From: Streptomyces spinoverrucosus
GTDB taxonomy: Bacteria; Actinomycetota; Actinomycetes; Streptomycetales; Streptomycetaceae
Assembly: GCF_015712165.1 (NCBI RefSeq)
Contig: NZ_JADPZX010000001.1
Span: 2,418,001 to 2,482,000, forward strand
Reading direction: 5' to 3'
Length of the DNA stretch: 64,000 bases
Shown here: positions 30,277 through 38,672 of the stretch, in pieces
Layout: each line of letters starts with the position of its first letter
How positions within the stretch are numbered: position 1 is the first letter of the stretch
Translations under genes and position numbers: made by a program
Notes under the pieces: generated by a model
Told to the model about the DNA's origin: nothing
The model's input: the letters and a program-made list of their open reading frames with translations, nothing else
Database searches by the model: none

Positions 30277-31203
30277 TCAGCCCTTGGTGATGATCGACCG
30301 GGCGAAGAAGCGCAGGTTCGCCGGCTTCTCCGCAAGTCGGCGCATGAAGTAGCCGTACCAGTCGGTGCCGTACGCGGTGTAGACGCGCATGCGGTGACCT
30401 TCGGCGGCGAGCCGGAGGTGCTCCTCGCTCCGGATGCCGTACAGCATCTGGAACTCGTACTCGTCCAGCTTGCGCCCGGCGCGCCGGGCGAGCTCCTGGG
30501 CGATGGAGATCAGGCGCGGGTCGTGGGACCCGATCATCGGGTACCCCTCCCCCTCCATCAGCGTGCGCAGGACGCGCACATACGCCTTGTCGATCTCGTG
30601 CTTCTGCTGGTACGCGACCTCGGCGGGCTCCTTGTACGCACCCTTGACCAGCCGGACGCGGCTGCCGTTCGCGGCGAGGCGGCGGGCGTCGGCCTCGGTG
30701 CGGAAGAGGTAGGCCTGGATGACGCAGCCGGTCTGCGGGGCGTCCTTGCGCAGCTCCTCGTGGATGGCGAACATCGAGTCGAGGGTGGTGTGGTCCTCGG
30801 CGTCCAGCGTCACCGTCGTACCGATCTCGGCGGCGGCCTCGACGACCGGACGGACGTTGGCGAGGGCCAGCTCGTGGCCGCCCTCGAGCGCCTGGCCGAA
30901 CATCGACAGCTTCACCGACATCTCGACCCGCTCGCCCAGCTCCAGCGGCTTGAGCCGGTCGACCAGCTCCAGGTAGGCGTCCCGGGCGGCGAAGGCCTGC
31001 TCACGGGTGGTGATGTCCTCGCCGACGACGTCCATCGTCAGCTCCAGGCCGCGCCCGGTGAGGCCCTCGATGATCGGGACGACGTCGTCGACCCGCTCAC
31101 CCGGGATGAAGCGGTCGACGACCTGTTTCGTCCCCGGGGCCGCCGTAATCAGGCGTCGCATCCGGTCGCTGCGCGACGCGGCGAGAATCACGGGACCCAG
31201 CAC
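30277..31203 (-). CDS. putB: Proline dehydrogenase
   Basis: A 308-residue FAD-dependent monofunctional proline dehydrogenase with the beta8-alpha8 barrel features GRGLELTMDVVGED, SVKLSMFGQALE, VTLDAEDHTTLDSM, RLVKGAYKEP and EFQMLYGIRSEEHLRL. It oxidises proline to 1-pyrroline-5-carboxylate at the membrane, feeding the dehydrogenase encoded next. The GTG start has GGAGG just upstream. The divergent PucR-type regulator is the probable activator. Confidence 0.93.
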   Translation of the reverse strand: MLGPVILAASRSDRMRRLITAAPGTKQVVDRFIPGERVDDVVPIIEGLTGRGLELTMDVVGEDITTREQAFAARDAYLELVDRLKPLELGERVEMSVKLSMFGQALEGGHELALANVRPVVEAAAEIGTTVTLDAEDHTTLDSMFAIHEELRKDAPQTGCVIQAYLFRTEADARRLAANGSRVRLVKGAYKEPAEVAYQQKHEIDKAYVRVLRTLMEGEGYPMIGSHDPRLISIAQELARRAGRKLDEYEFQMLYGIRSEEHLRLAAEGHRMRVYTAYGTDWYGYFMRRLAEKPANLRFFARSIITKG

Positions 31204-31309
31204 GGGGCACCTCCAGAAACACAACCAACACAAGGCCGCTACCCGACGATTCGGGGACGGCACGGAGAACCACCGTGAAAACTAAGGATCCCTCCGATCG
31301 TCGGCCATC

Positions 31310-31319
31310 GACAGCTGTC
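31310..31319. promoter_or_regulatory. Palindrome in the put operon / PucR divergent promoter
   Basis: GACAGCTGTC is a perfect 10-base palindrome between putB and the PucR-type gene. It may be part of the regulator's binding site, though a palindrome of this size can arise by chance. Confidence 0.35.
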
Positions 31320-31398
31320 ACGCATCCGTGCCGCAGATCTCAGACAGATGTATGAAGGCCCCGGGAGTGGTCTTCGGGAAATGGGAGAGAATGCCCGG

Positions 31399-32559
31399 GT
31401 GACGGCCGATTACCGGGGTGACTACCAGGAGCTGGTCGACGAGATCTCCGAGCTTCTGGGCGCCCCCGCGACACTGGAGAACCGCGACTTCGAGCTGATC
31501 GCCTTCGGCGCCTACGACAGCGAGGGCGACCTCGATCCGTCGGCCCTGGACCCGGTCCGCACCCGCTCGATCCTGACCCGCCGCTCCACGGCCGCCGTCC
31601 GCGCCTGGTTCGAGGGCTTCGGCATCACCCGGGCGACCGGCCCGGTACGCATTCCGCGCACCCCGGACGCGGGGGTGCACCGGGGCCGAATCTGTCTTCC
31701 GGTACGGCACCGGGGGGTCGTCCTCGGTTACGTCTGGCTGCTCGACGGCGAGCCCGGGCCCACGGACGCCCAGCTGGCCGCCGCCATGGAGGTGACCGGC
31801 CGGATCGGCGCGCTGCTCGCCGACGAGGCGCAGGCCGGCGCCGACCTCACCCGGGAGTTCCGGGCGGTGCTGACGGCGGAGCGCGGCTGGCAGCGCGACA
31901 TGGCCGTGGCCGCCCTGCGCACGGCCCTCGGCCCGCGCGGCGAGGGCCCGCACGCGGTGGTGTGCGTCGCCCCGTGGCCGTCCGCCGACCCGGAGGACGC
32001 CCCGTCGGCGCGGGCGGTACCGCACACGACGGCCCTGTGCACGATCCCGTGGGGCACGACCGGCCAGAGCCTGGCGGTGCTGGTCCGGCTGCGCTCCACG
32101 GACGTTCGCACTCCGGCGCTGACGGCGGCGGCCCGGCTGCTGAAGGGGGGTGCCCGGGCCGGCGTGGGCGACCCGCTGACCGGCCTCGCCGACCTGGGCG
32201 CGGCCTGGCAGGAGGCGACCGCCGCGGCCCGCGCGGCCCTGGCCGAACCCCGTCTCGGCCCGGTCGCCGAGTGGTCCCGCATCGGCCCGTACCGCCTGCT
32301 GACCGCCCTCCCCCCGGAGACGGCCCACGACCCCGTCATCGCCCCGCTGCTCTCCCCCGCCCACCACGAGCTGGCCCGCACGGCCGAGGTCTACCTGGAC
32401 TGTGCGGGCCAGGCCGCCCGCACCGCCGCCGAACTCGGCATCCACCGGCAGACGCTGTACTACCGGCTGTCCCGGGTGGAACAGCTGACGGGCCTCGACC
32501 TGGACGACGGGGAGGACCGGTTGCTGCTGCACATGGCGCTGAAGGGGGCCCGGCTGTAA
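31399..32559 (+). CDS. PucR-family regulator of proline catabolism
   Basis: A 386-residue regulator with a central GGDEF-like CdaR/PucR region and the C-terminal PucR helix-turn-helix (about 330-386: [52 protein letters not shown]). Divergent regulators of this family activate proline dehydrogenase genes in actinobacteria. GTG at [10 protein letters not shown] is preferred because GGAGAG lies 9 bases before it; two ATG codons 18 and 51 bases upstream are alternatives with weaker sites. Confidence 0.88.
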   Translation: MTADYRGDYQELVDEISELLGAPATLENRDFELIAFGAYDSEGDLDPSALDPVRTRSILTRRSTAAVRAWFEGFGITRATGPVRIPRTPDAGVHRGRICLPVRHRGVVLGYVWLLDGEPGPTDAQLAAAMEVTGRIGALLADEAQAGADLTREFRAVLTAERGWQRDMAVAALRTALGPRGEGPHAVVCVAPWPSADPEDAPSARAVPHTTALCTIPWGTTGQSLAVLVRLRSTDVRTPALTAAARLLKGGARAGVGDPLTGLADLGAAWQEATAAARAALAEPRLGPVAEWSRIGPYRLLTALPPETAHDPVIAPLLSPAHHELARTAEVYLDCAGQAARTAAELGIHRQTLYYRLSRVEQLTGLDLDDGEDRLLLHMALKGARL

Positions 32560-32608
32560 ACCGCGCGGTGCCGGGAAGCGGTGCCGACGGGGTGTGGCCG
32601 GGACCAAG

Positions 32609-32630
32609 CGCCCCCGAAACAGGGGCGTTT
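32609..32630 (+). terminator. Terminator after the PucR-type gene
   Basis: cgcccc (32609-32614) and ggggcg (32622-32627) form a short stem followed by TTT, about 50 bases past the stop. It marks the left edge of the accessory region. Confidence 0.65.
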
Positions 32631-32729
32631 GGGCGCGTGGAGTTCGGTTAGGCGCCTGAAGAAACACCAGTGCAAGCGGAGGACGGCGAGACGGAGGAAC
32701 CCGCGTGGTGTCTCGGGGGGCGTTAGGAC

Positions 32730-33722
32730 ATGCTTAATGCTCTTGGCCTGGATATCGTCACCGAAGCCGTCTACCGGGGGATGCTCGCCCACCCCGAGGA
32801 CGGAGCGGCGGAGCTGCGCGAACGGCTGGACCTGACGGAGGACGCCGTACGCGCCGCACTCAACCAGCTCAGCGAGATGGCCCTGATCCGCCCCGCGAGC
32901 GGGGACGAACAACGCATGCACGTGGTCGGGCCGCATGTCGCCGTCGAGATCCTGCTGGCCCGCCAGCAGGCCGAACTCGCGGCACAGCAGCAGCGGTTGG
33001 AGGAGAGCCGAGCCGCGGCGGTCCGGCTGCTGTCGGAGTCCGCGGGCCGGGATCCGGGCTCGCCCGGTGACGAGGTGGAGCACCTCAAGGGGCTCGACGA
33101 CATCCGCGACCATCTGGCGGAGATGAACCGGACCGTCGAGTCGGAGCTCATGGCGTTCGCCCCGGGCGGGCCGCAGACCCCGGACAACATGCGCAGTTCC
33201 CGTCCGTTGACCGAACATCTGCTCGGCCGGGGCGTCAGCGTGCGGACGACGTATCTGGACAGCATCCGCAACGACCCGGCCACCGTCGCCCACGCCGAGT
33301 GGCTCACCTCGGTCGGTGTGCAGGTGCGCACGGTGCCCACCCTGCCCAACCGGATGATCATCGCCGACCGCCGGGTCGCGGTCATCGCCACGGACAGTGA
33401 CGAGACGGCACAAGGTGCCGTCGTGCTGCGTACGCCCGGGGTGCTGGCCACGCTGTGCTCGTTGTTCGAGACCGTCTGGCAGACGGCGCGGCCGCTCGGC
33501 GCCGGTACGCCGCCGTCCTCCTCCGACGACCTCACCCCGCAGCAGCGTGAGGCCCTGCGACTGCTGGCCCAGGGAGCCACCGACGAGACCATCGCGAAAC
33601 GGCTCGGCGTCTCACCCCGTACGGCGCGGCGCATCTCCACCGGCCTGATGACCCACCTGGACGCGCGCAGCCGCTTCCAGGCGGGCGTGCACGCCGCCCG
33701 AAGAGGGCTCGTCAGCGACTGA
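32730..33722 (+). CDS. LuxR-type regulator with TrmB-like N-terminus
   Basis: A 330-residue regulator. Residues 1-60 form a winged helix of TrmB type (ELRERLDLTEDAVRAALNQLSEMALIRPA), followed by a coiled coil (about 75-115), a phospholipase D-like sensory region (about 130-245, with HLLGRGVSVRTTYLDSIRNDP), and a LuxR C-terminal helix-turn-helix (about 268-325: LTPQQREALRLLAQGATDETIAKRLGVSPRTARRI). This architecture is common beside streptomycete secondary metabolite clusters. It stands at the left edge of the ACP-ectoine operon in the same direction and is a plausible pathway regulator. Confidence 0.85.
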   Translation: MLNALGLDIVTEAVYRGMLAHPEDGAAELRERLDLTEDAVRAALNQLSEMALIRPASGDEQRMHVVGPHVAVEILLARQQAELAAQQQRLEESRAAAVRLLSESAGRDPGSPGDEVEHLKGLDDIRDHLAEMNRTVESELMAFAPGGPQTPDNMRSSRPLTEHLLGRGVSVRTTYLDSIRNDPATVAHAEWLTSVGVQVRTVPTLPNRMIIADRRVAVIATDSDETAQGAVVLRTPGVLATLCSLFETVWQTARPLGAGTPPSSSDDLTPQQREALRLLAQGATDETIAKRLGVSPRTARRISTGLMTHLDARSRFQAGVHAARRGLVSD

Positions 33723-33792
33723 TTTCCGGAAATCGACACGCCTCGCCGGTTACTGCCGGCCGGGCCGATACGCGGAAATTCGGCGGCATTTT

Positions 33793-33826
33793 CTGGACGG
33801 TTCGGGCCGTGGCCGGAACCGTCCAG
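33793..33826. terminator. Hairpin between LuxR-type gene and the small conserved gene
   Basis: Arms ctggacggttc and gaaccgtccag are perfect 11-base complements around a 12-base loop. No T-run follows, so its role (terminator or RNA-stabilising hairpin) is uncertain. Confidence 0.5.
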
Positions 33827-33860
33827 CGATGACGCATAGTGAGAATGCGCCGAACACGGC

Positions 33861-34184
33861 ATGGTCGATTTCATGTTTCTGGTGCATCTCACCTTCGAAC
33901 CACCTCCGGCCGGTAGTCCGCTGCCGGCCGACATCGCGTTTCTGATCAGTTCCTGTGCCACTCGCGCGGAGGCGTTGGAGCACATCACCGTCCATGCGGC
34001 CGCCAGGCCGTGCCCGGTCGTCGGCCTGTTTTTGCGGTGCCCCGACCTGGCGGCCGCCGAAGCGGCGGCTGACCGGCTGTGGCGGCGCACCGTGGACCGG
34101 TATCCGCAGCTCGGGGCATGCCGGTTGCGGCGTGCGGAGGTGCCGTTGCTTCTTCCCCAGATGATCTGGACGGACCCTCCATGA
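33861..34184 (+). CDS. Small conserved protein of unknown function, next to the regulator
   Basis: A 107-residue protein with pattern FLVHLTFEPP...LPADIAFLISSCATRAEALEHITVHAAARPCPVVGLFLRCPDLAAAEAAADRLWRR. Similar roughly 100-residue proteins, with the same 'EHxxVHAxARPxPVxGLxL' core, recur in streptomycetes next to regulators and natural-product genes (from memory). The fold appears alpha/beta with ferredoxin-like spacing. No catalytic motif is seen. Its place between the LuxR-type gene and the operon suggests a regulatory or accessory role. Confidence 0.65.
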   Translation: MVDFMFLVHLTFEPPPAGSPLPADIAFLISSCATRAEALEHITVHAAARPCPVVGLFLRCPDLAAAEAAADRLWRRTVDRYPQLGACRLRRAEVPLLLPQMIWTDPP

Positions 34185-34334
34185 GCCCCTTCGGGAGTCC
34201 CTTCACGAGCCCCGAGGCCTGAACGGGCCAGGGACGGTTGTGTCCACGGGAATCCCCTTCCCAGCGCGGCCGAGCCCGTCAAGAATCCTGTTCAACAGGA
34301 AATGAGTTCCACTGCCCGAGGGGGAAACAAAGCA

Positions 34335-34445
34335 ATGCGCAGTCATGCTCTTTCCGTGATTTCCGCCGGCGTCCAGGCACAGATATCCGCCCGGCCCCGC
34401 ACTCCCGAAATCCAGCAGACGTCCGAGGAGCCCGGCTGGCAGTAA
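34335..34445 (+). CDS. Possible small open frame (36 codons) just upstream of the ACP-ectoine operon
   Basis: A 36-codon frame starting MRSHALSVISAGVQ and ending SEEPGWQ. GAGGGGG lies about 11 bases before the ATG, a rather long spacing. The codons are less GC3-biased than in neighbouring genes (GCT, CTT, ATT, ATA), so it may be a leader, a small peptide or non-coding promoter DNA. The rest of 34185-34498 shows no gene; it should hold the operon promoter. Confidence 0.3.
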   Translation: MRSHALSVISAGVQAQISARPRTPEIQQTSEEPGWQ

Positions 34446-34498
34446 CCGGCGGTCATCGGCATGCGTACCCGCACCAGCGTGGCAGAAAGGCACCCCAT

Positions 34499-35803
34499 AT
34501 GAGCGCCGGAGCAGCCCGGATCCAGGGCCTGACCATGACCGCCCTCGCCGAGGAGTTCGGCACCCCCCTGTTCGTCTACGACACCGACGTCCTCCGCGAC
34601 ACCTACCGCCGGCTCCGTGAGCTGCTGCCCGAGACGGTGGACGTCTTCTACTCGCTCAAGGCCAACCCGAACATCAGCGTGTGCGCCTTCCTCGGCGCGC
34701 AGGGAGCCGGCGCCGAGGTCTCCTCCTACGCCGAGCTCGTCACCGCCCTGCGCGCCGGGGTGGCCCCGCGGGACATCATCTTCCTCGGGCCCGGCAAGGA
34801 CCCGCACGAACTGGCCGCCTGCGTCGACGCCGGCATCCATGCCGTGGTCTGCGAGTCCCTGGAGGAACTGCGGCGGCTGGACGCGCTGGTGGCGCGGCGC
34901 GGGACGAGCGAACCGTGTCCGGTGCTGCTCCGCGTCAATCCGTCGTTCGGTACCCAGGGCTCGGGGCTCGCCATGGGCGGCAAGCCCCGCCAGTTCGGCA
35001 TCGACGAGGACGCGGTGCGCGGGGCCAAGGAAACGCTGGCGCGCCTGTCGCACCTGCGGGTCCTGGGCGTGCACGCCTACATGGGCACGCGGTTCCTCCA
35101 CCACGGCGACGTCGTGCACAACACCGCCGAGATCCTGTCCCTGGCCGAGGACCTGGCCGGCCACCTCGGAGTCCCGCTGGAGACCGTGGACTTCGGTGGC
35201 GGGCTGGGGGTGGCGTACTTCGACAACGAGGAGGACCTCGATCTCGACGCCCTCGGGGCGGGGATCCGGGACACGGTCGGCGCCTTCTCCGCACGGCACC
35301 CGAAGTGCCGGCTGATCATGGAGCTGGGCCGCTTCCTGACCGCCACGGCAGGGACGTACGTCGTCCGCGCCCGCTATGTGAAGCAGTCCATGGGCGAGTG
35401 GTTCGTCGTCGCCGACGGCGGCACCAACCACCACATGGCCGCGGTCGGCATCGGCAGCTTCGTCCGACGCAACTTCCCCGTGGCCCACCTCGACCGCCCG
35501 GCGGAGCCGACCGTACGCCCGTACACACTCACCGGGCCGCTGTGCACCCCGAACGACGTCATCGCCAAGCGGGTGGCGCTGCCCGAGGTCCGGCCGGGAG
35601 ATCTGCTGGGCGTGGCGCGTTCGGGAGCCTACGGGCCGACCGCCTCACCCGGCCTCTTCCTCAGCCACGGGTTCCCCGCCGAGGTGATGGTCCATCGCGG
35701 CCGGGCCCGGCTGGTCCGGGAACGGGACACCACCGAGGACCTGCTGGCCAAGCAGCGCCTCGTCGACTTCGGCAGCGCCGCCGACCGGGCCGCGACGCCG
35801 TGA
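34499..35803 (+). CDS. BtrK/VinO-type PLP decarboxylase acting on ACP-bound amino acids (predicted)
   Basis: A 434-residue fold-type III decarboxylase of the LysA/DAP decarboxylase superfamily. PLP Lys54 lies in FYSLKANPN; DFGGGLGVAYF binds the phosphate; the active-site Cys349 is in GPLCTPND; SGAYG is near the end. Long stretches resemble BtrK of butirosin synthesis (IIF-GPGK, MGGxPRQFGxDE, ADGGTNHH), an enzyme that decarboxylates glutamyl-ACP, and the related VinO and FlvO. With AMP ligase and ACP genes in the same operon, an ACP-tethered diacid such as Asp, methyl-Asp or Glu is the likely substrate. Free diamino acid decarboxylation is the alternative. Start chosen by AGAAAGG at 8 bases. 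GTGA overlap with the next gene. Confidence 0.8.
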   Translation: MSAGAARIQGLTMTALAEEFGTPLFVYDTDVLRDTYRRLRELLPETVDVFYSLKANPNISVCAFLGAQGAGAEVSSYAELVTALRAGVAPRDIIFLGPGKDPHELAACVDAGIHAVVCESLEELRRLDALVARRGTSEPCPVLLRVNPSFGTQGSGLAMGGKPRQFGIDEDAVRGAKETLARLSHLRVLGVHAYMGTRFLHHGDVVHNTAEILSLAEDLAGHLGVPLETVDFGGGLGVAYFDNEEDLDLDALGAGIRDTVGAFSARHPKCRLIMELGRFLTATAGTYVVRARYVKQSMGEWFVVADGGTNHHMAAVGIGSFVRRNFPVAHLDRPAEPTVRPYTLTGPLCTPNDVIAKRVALPEVRPGDLLGVARSGAYGPTASPGLFLSHGFPAEVMVHRGRARLVRERDTTEDLLAKQRLVDFGSAADRAATP

Positions 35804-36708
35804 GCGGTGACCCCGTGCCGGTGGTCCGGATCGGCGTCGACGTGCTGGACCGGGACGAACTGCGCCGGCTGATCGGCTGGCCCTGGTTCCTGCGCTTCGG
35901 CTACGCCGCCGAGGAGTTGAGACGCGCCGACCGACTGGGGGCGGAGCGCCGGCTGGAGTTCCTGGCCGGGCGGTTCGCCGCCAAGGAGGCCGTGCTGAAG
36001 GTGCTCGGCACCGGGTTCCTGCACGGCGTCCCGCCGCGCGACATCTGCGTGGACCAGGACGACGACGGCGCGCCGTTGGTCCGGCTGAGGGGGCGCGCCG
36101 CAGGGCTGGGCCCGCCCGCGATCGCCCTGTCCATCACGCACAAGCAGAACGTGGTCGCGGCCGTGGCGCTCGGCACGTCCGCCCCGGCACCGCCGAGTCA
36201 TGTCAGCACGTTCGGAAACACGTTCGGAAAGGAGAGTGTCGCCATGCCCGTGGCGGACACCCACGACGAGCCCGAGGCATCCGCCTTCCTCCGCGTCCGC
36301 ATCGGCCAGGAGGACGCCCACTACGGCGGCGGCCTGGTGGACGGCGCCCATGTCCTGCGGCTCTTCGGCGACCTGGTCACCGAGATCACCGCCCGGACGG
36401 ACGGGGACGAGGGGCTGCTCGCCGAATACACCGGCATCCGCTTCCTCGCCCCGGTGCGGCCCGGCGACTACATCGAGGCGCGGGCGCGGCTGGTCCGCAG
36501 TACCCGGCTGCGCCGCATGGTCGAACTGGAGGCGCACAAGGTCATCGAGGCCCGCCCCGAGAAGGGCGTCAGCACCGTCGAGGTCCTCGGCACGCCGGTG
36601 CTGGTGTGCACGGCCGCCGCGACGACGGTGATCCCCCTGCGCAAGGCCGGAGCGAGGAAGCCGGGCCTCGCGCCCGCCACGAAGTCCACCGCCCTGAAGG
36701 AGGCTTGA
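35800..36708 (+). CDS. AcpS-type phosphopantetheinyl transferase fused to an aminoacyl-CoA ammonia-lyase-like hotdog
   Basis: A 302-residue frame with two domains. Residues 8-125 are a group I holo-ACP synthase: IGVDV with the Mg-binding Asp14, GRFAAKEAVLKVLG with Glu63, and LSITHKQNVVAAVAL. Residues about 160-285 form a hotdog domain whose DAHYGGGLVDGA (172-183) and DGDEGLL (201-207) match 3-aminobutyryl-CoA ammonia-lyase (Kal) and beta-alanyl-CoA ammonia-lyase. The first domain would prime the operon's ACP. The second may add or remove ammonia at the beta position of an acyl thioester. A strong AAAGGAGAG site precedes an in-frame ATG at 36244 between the domains, so a free hotdog protein may also be made. 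GTG start overlaps the previous stop. Confidence 0.82.
   Translation: MSGDPVPVVRIGVDVLDRDELRRLIGWPWFLRFGYAAEELRRADRLGAERRLEFLAGRFAAKEAVLKVLGTGFLHGVPPRDICVDQDDDGAPLVRLRGRAAGLGPPAIALSITHKQNVVAAVALGTSAPAPPSHVSTFGNTFGKESVAMPVADTHDEPEASAFLRVRIGQEDAHYGGGLVDGAHVLRLFGDLVTEITARTDGDEGLLAEYTGIRFLAPVRPGDYIEARARLVRSTRLRRMVELEAHKVIEARPEKGVSTVEVLGTPVLVCTAAATTVIPLRKAGARKPGLAPATKSTALKEA
36228..36236 (+). promoter_or_regulatory. Internal ribosome binding site between the AcpS and hotdog domains
   Basis: AAAGGAGAG lies 7 bases before the in-frame ATG at 36244 (MPVADTHDEP). It is the best Shine-Dalgarno site in this operon and sits exactly at the domain border, suggesting that two genes were joined by loss of a stop codon or that two products are made from one frame. 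Confidence 0.65.
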
Positions 36709-38354
36709 TGACGTCCGTTCAGCTCGACCCGCCACCGACCGACTCCGCACGGACCGACTCCACTCGTCCCGACGCCCTGCGGCCCGACCCGATACGGACC
36801 GGCGCCACCGAGCCCCCGTCCCCCCGCCTGCTGCACGACCTCCTCGACCGGGCCGCCGACCGCTTCCCGCATGCGGTCGCCCTGAGCACCACCGGCGCCC
36901 GCGTCACCTACCTGGAGCTCGCCCGGGCCAGCGTCCGACTGGCTGGGCGGCTGCACGAGCGGGGCGCCCGCCGCGGTGACCGTGTCCTGGTGAGCGCGTC
37001 GGACGGGCTCGGCACCGCCCTCGTCGTGTACGCGGCCTCCCGGCTCGGCTGTGCTTTCAGCGTCCTGCACGAGGACGTGCGCCACGGCGCCCTGGAGCAT
37101 GTCCTGCGCGACAGCGAACCCGTCGTCATGATCTGCGACGACCCCGGCGCCGGCCGCACCGCGGCGGAGCACCACGTACCCTTCCTGGCCCTCACGGAAC
37201 TCGTCCGGGACGCCCTCGACGGCGAGGACCCCACCGCCGCCCCGTTCCGGGATCCCGGCACCCTCGCGGTCGATCCGGTGTGCCTCATCTACACCTCGGG
37301 GACGACGGCACTGCCCAAGGCGGTGGTGTCCACACACCAGCAGGTCCTGTTCGCGGCCACCGCCATCCAGGCCTGCCTGAACTACCGCTCCGACGACGTC
37401 GTCTACTGCCCGCTGCCGCTCTCCTTCGACTACGGCCTCTACCAGCTGTATCTGGCGGCCCTGAGCGGTGCCCGGCTCCACCTGGGCACCGCGGCGGAGG
37501 CCGGCCCGCCCCTGCTGCGCAACCTTGAGCAGACCGGCGCCACCGTCCTGCCCGGCGTCCCCTCGGTCGCCGACCGGCTGGCCTGGCTGACCCGCCGCGG
37601 CAAAGGGACCCTGGGGCGCCTCCGGCTGCTCACCAACACCGGCGCCGCCCTCCCGGAGAGCACCATGAGCGCCCTGCGTCAGGCCCTGCCTGGGCTGCGC
37701 ATCCAGGTGATGTACGGCCTCACCGAATGCAAGCGCGCCGCGATCATGCCGCCGGACGGCGACCTGGAACATCCCGGGTCCTGCGGGCTGGCGCTGCCCG
37801 GCACCGAGATCCATGTGATCGGCGACGACGGCGAGCGGCTGCCGCCCGGCGAGATCGGGCAGATCGTGGTGCGCGGCCCGCACGTCATGGCCGGGTACTG
37901 GCGCCGCCCGGAACTCAACGCCGAGCGCTTCCCCCGCGCGGAGGGCCTCTTCCCCGAACTGCGCACCGGCGACTACGGCCGGCTGGACGATCAGGGCTTC
38001 CTCTACTTCTCGGGACGCCGTGACGACCTCTACAAGGAGCGCGGTTTCCGGATCAGCGCCACCGAGGTCGAGGCCGCCGCGCACCGCGTGCCGGGGTTGG
38101 CCTCCGCCGCCGTACTCCCGCCGACCGAAGGGCGCGGTGCGGTCCTCGCCGTGGTCACCGACCCGGACGCCGGCGAGATGAGCGCCGACGACGTCCGCGA
38201 GGGGATGCGGGAGCACATCGAGCCGTTCAAGATCCCCAGGCGCTGCGTCCGTCTCGACGCCCTGCCCACCAACGGCAACGGCAAGGTCGACCGGCGCGCG
38301 CTGGCCGCCCTGGTGGAGCGGGCCGCCGCCCCGCAGCCGCTCGCCGCGCAGTAG
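36708..38354 (+). CDS. AMP-forming amino acid/acyl-ACP ligase
   Basis: A 548-residue adenylation enzyme. The A3 loop LIYTSGTTALPKAVVSTH is near residue 194, A4 is PLSFDYGLYQ (Asp241 could hold a substrate amino group), A5 VMYGLTECKRAA, A7 TGDYGRLDDQGFLYFSGRRDD, and the A10 Lys526 lies in LPTNGNGKVDR. It is stand-alone, with no carrier domain, so it should load the separate ACP encoded next. FDYG is also found in prolyl-AMP ligases and exosortase-associated ligases, so the substrate cannot be read with certainty. An amino diacid for the neighbouring decarboxylase fits best. The ATG overlaps the previous stop by one base. The first 35 residues are Pro/Thr-rich and probably disordered. Confidence 0.85.
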   Translation: MTSVQLDPPPTDSARTDSTRPDALRPDPIRTGATEPPSPRLLHDLLDRAADRFPHAVALSTTGARVTYLELARASVRLAGRLHERGARRGDRVLVSASDGLGTALVVYAASRLGCAFSVLHEDVRHGALEHVLRDSEPVVMICDDPGAGRTAAEHHVPFLALTELVRDALDGEDPTAAPFRDPGTLAVDPVCLIYTSGTTALPKAVVSTHQQVLFAATAIQACLNYRSDDVVYCPLPLSFDYGLYQLYLAALSGARLHLGTAAEAGPPLLRNLEQTGATVLPGVPSVADRLAWLTRRGKGTLGRLRLLTNTGAALPESTMSALRQALPGLRIQVMYGLTECKRAAIMPPDGDLEHPGSCGLALPGTEIHVIGDDGERLPPGEIGQIVVRGPHVMAGYWRRPELNAERFPRAEGLFPELRTGDYGRLDDQGFLYFSGRRDDLYKERGFRISATEVEAAAHRVPGLASAAVLPPTEGRGAVLAVVTDPDAGEMSADDVREGMREHIEPFKIPRRCVRLDALPTNGNGKVDRRALAALVERAAAPQPLAAQ

Positions 38355-38408
38355 CCGGACCGGACAACCGACACCGAGCACCCCACCGAGAAACCCTGGA
38401 GGAATGTC

Positions 38409-38672
38409 ATGGACCGTCAGAACGTCGTGATCGCCCTGGAGGCCGCTCTCACCGACGCGCTGGAGCGGCCGGTCACCGGACTGCGCGGCGACATCCGGCT
38501 CTTCGACGACCTGCACCTGGACTCGACGACCATGCTGGAGATGCTCATGGCCCTGGAGAACTCCATCGGCCTGGTCGTCGATCCGGAGGAGCTGGACGCG
38601 GACGACTTCGTCACCGTGGACACCTTCACCGACTTCGTCCTGACGACGCTGCGAAACCAGGTACCGGCATGA
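38409..38672 (+). CDS. Stand-alone acyl carrier protein
   Basis: An 87-residue four-helix carrier protein. The phosphopantetheine attachment site is Ser39 in [14 protein letters not shown]. It resembles discrete aminoacyl carrier proteins of natural-product pathways rather than the fatty acid ACP. AMP ligase and AcpS genes lie directly upstream. A GGAGG site is 6 bases before the ATG, and the stop overlaps the ectB start (ATGA), which ties the ACP half of the operon to the ectoine half in one transcript. Confidence 0.92.
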   Translation: MDRQNVVIALEAALTDALERPVTGLRGDIRLFDDLHLDSTTMLEMLMALENSIGLVVDPEELDADDFVTVDTFTDFVLTTLRNQVPA

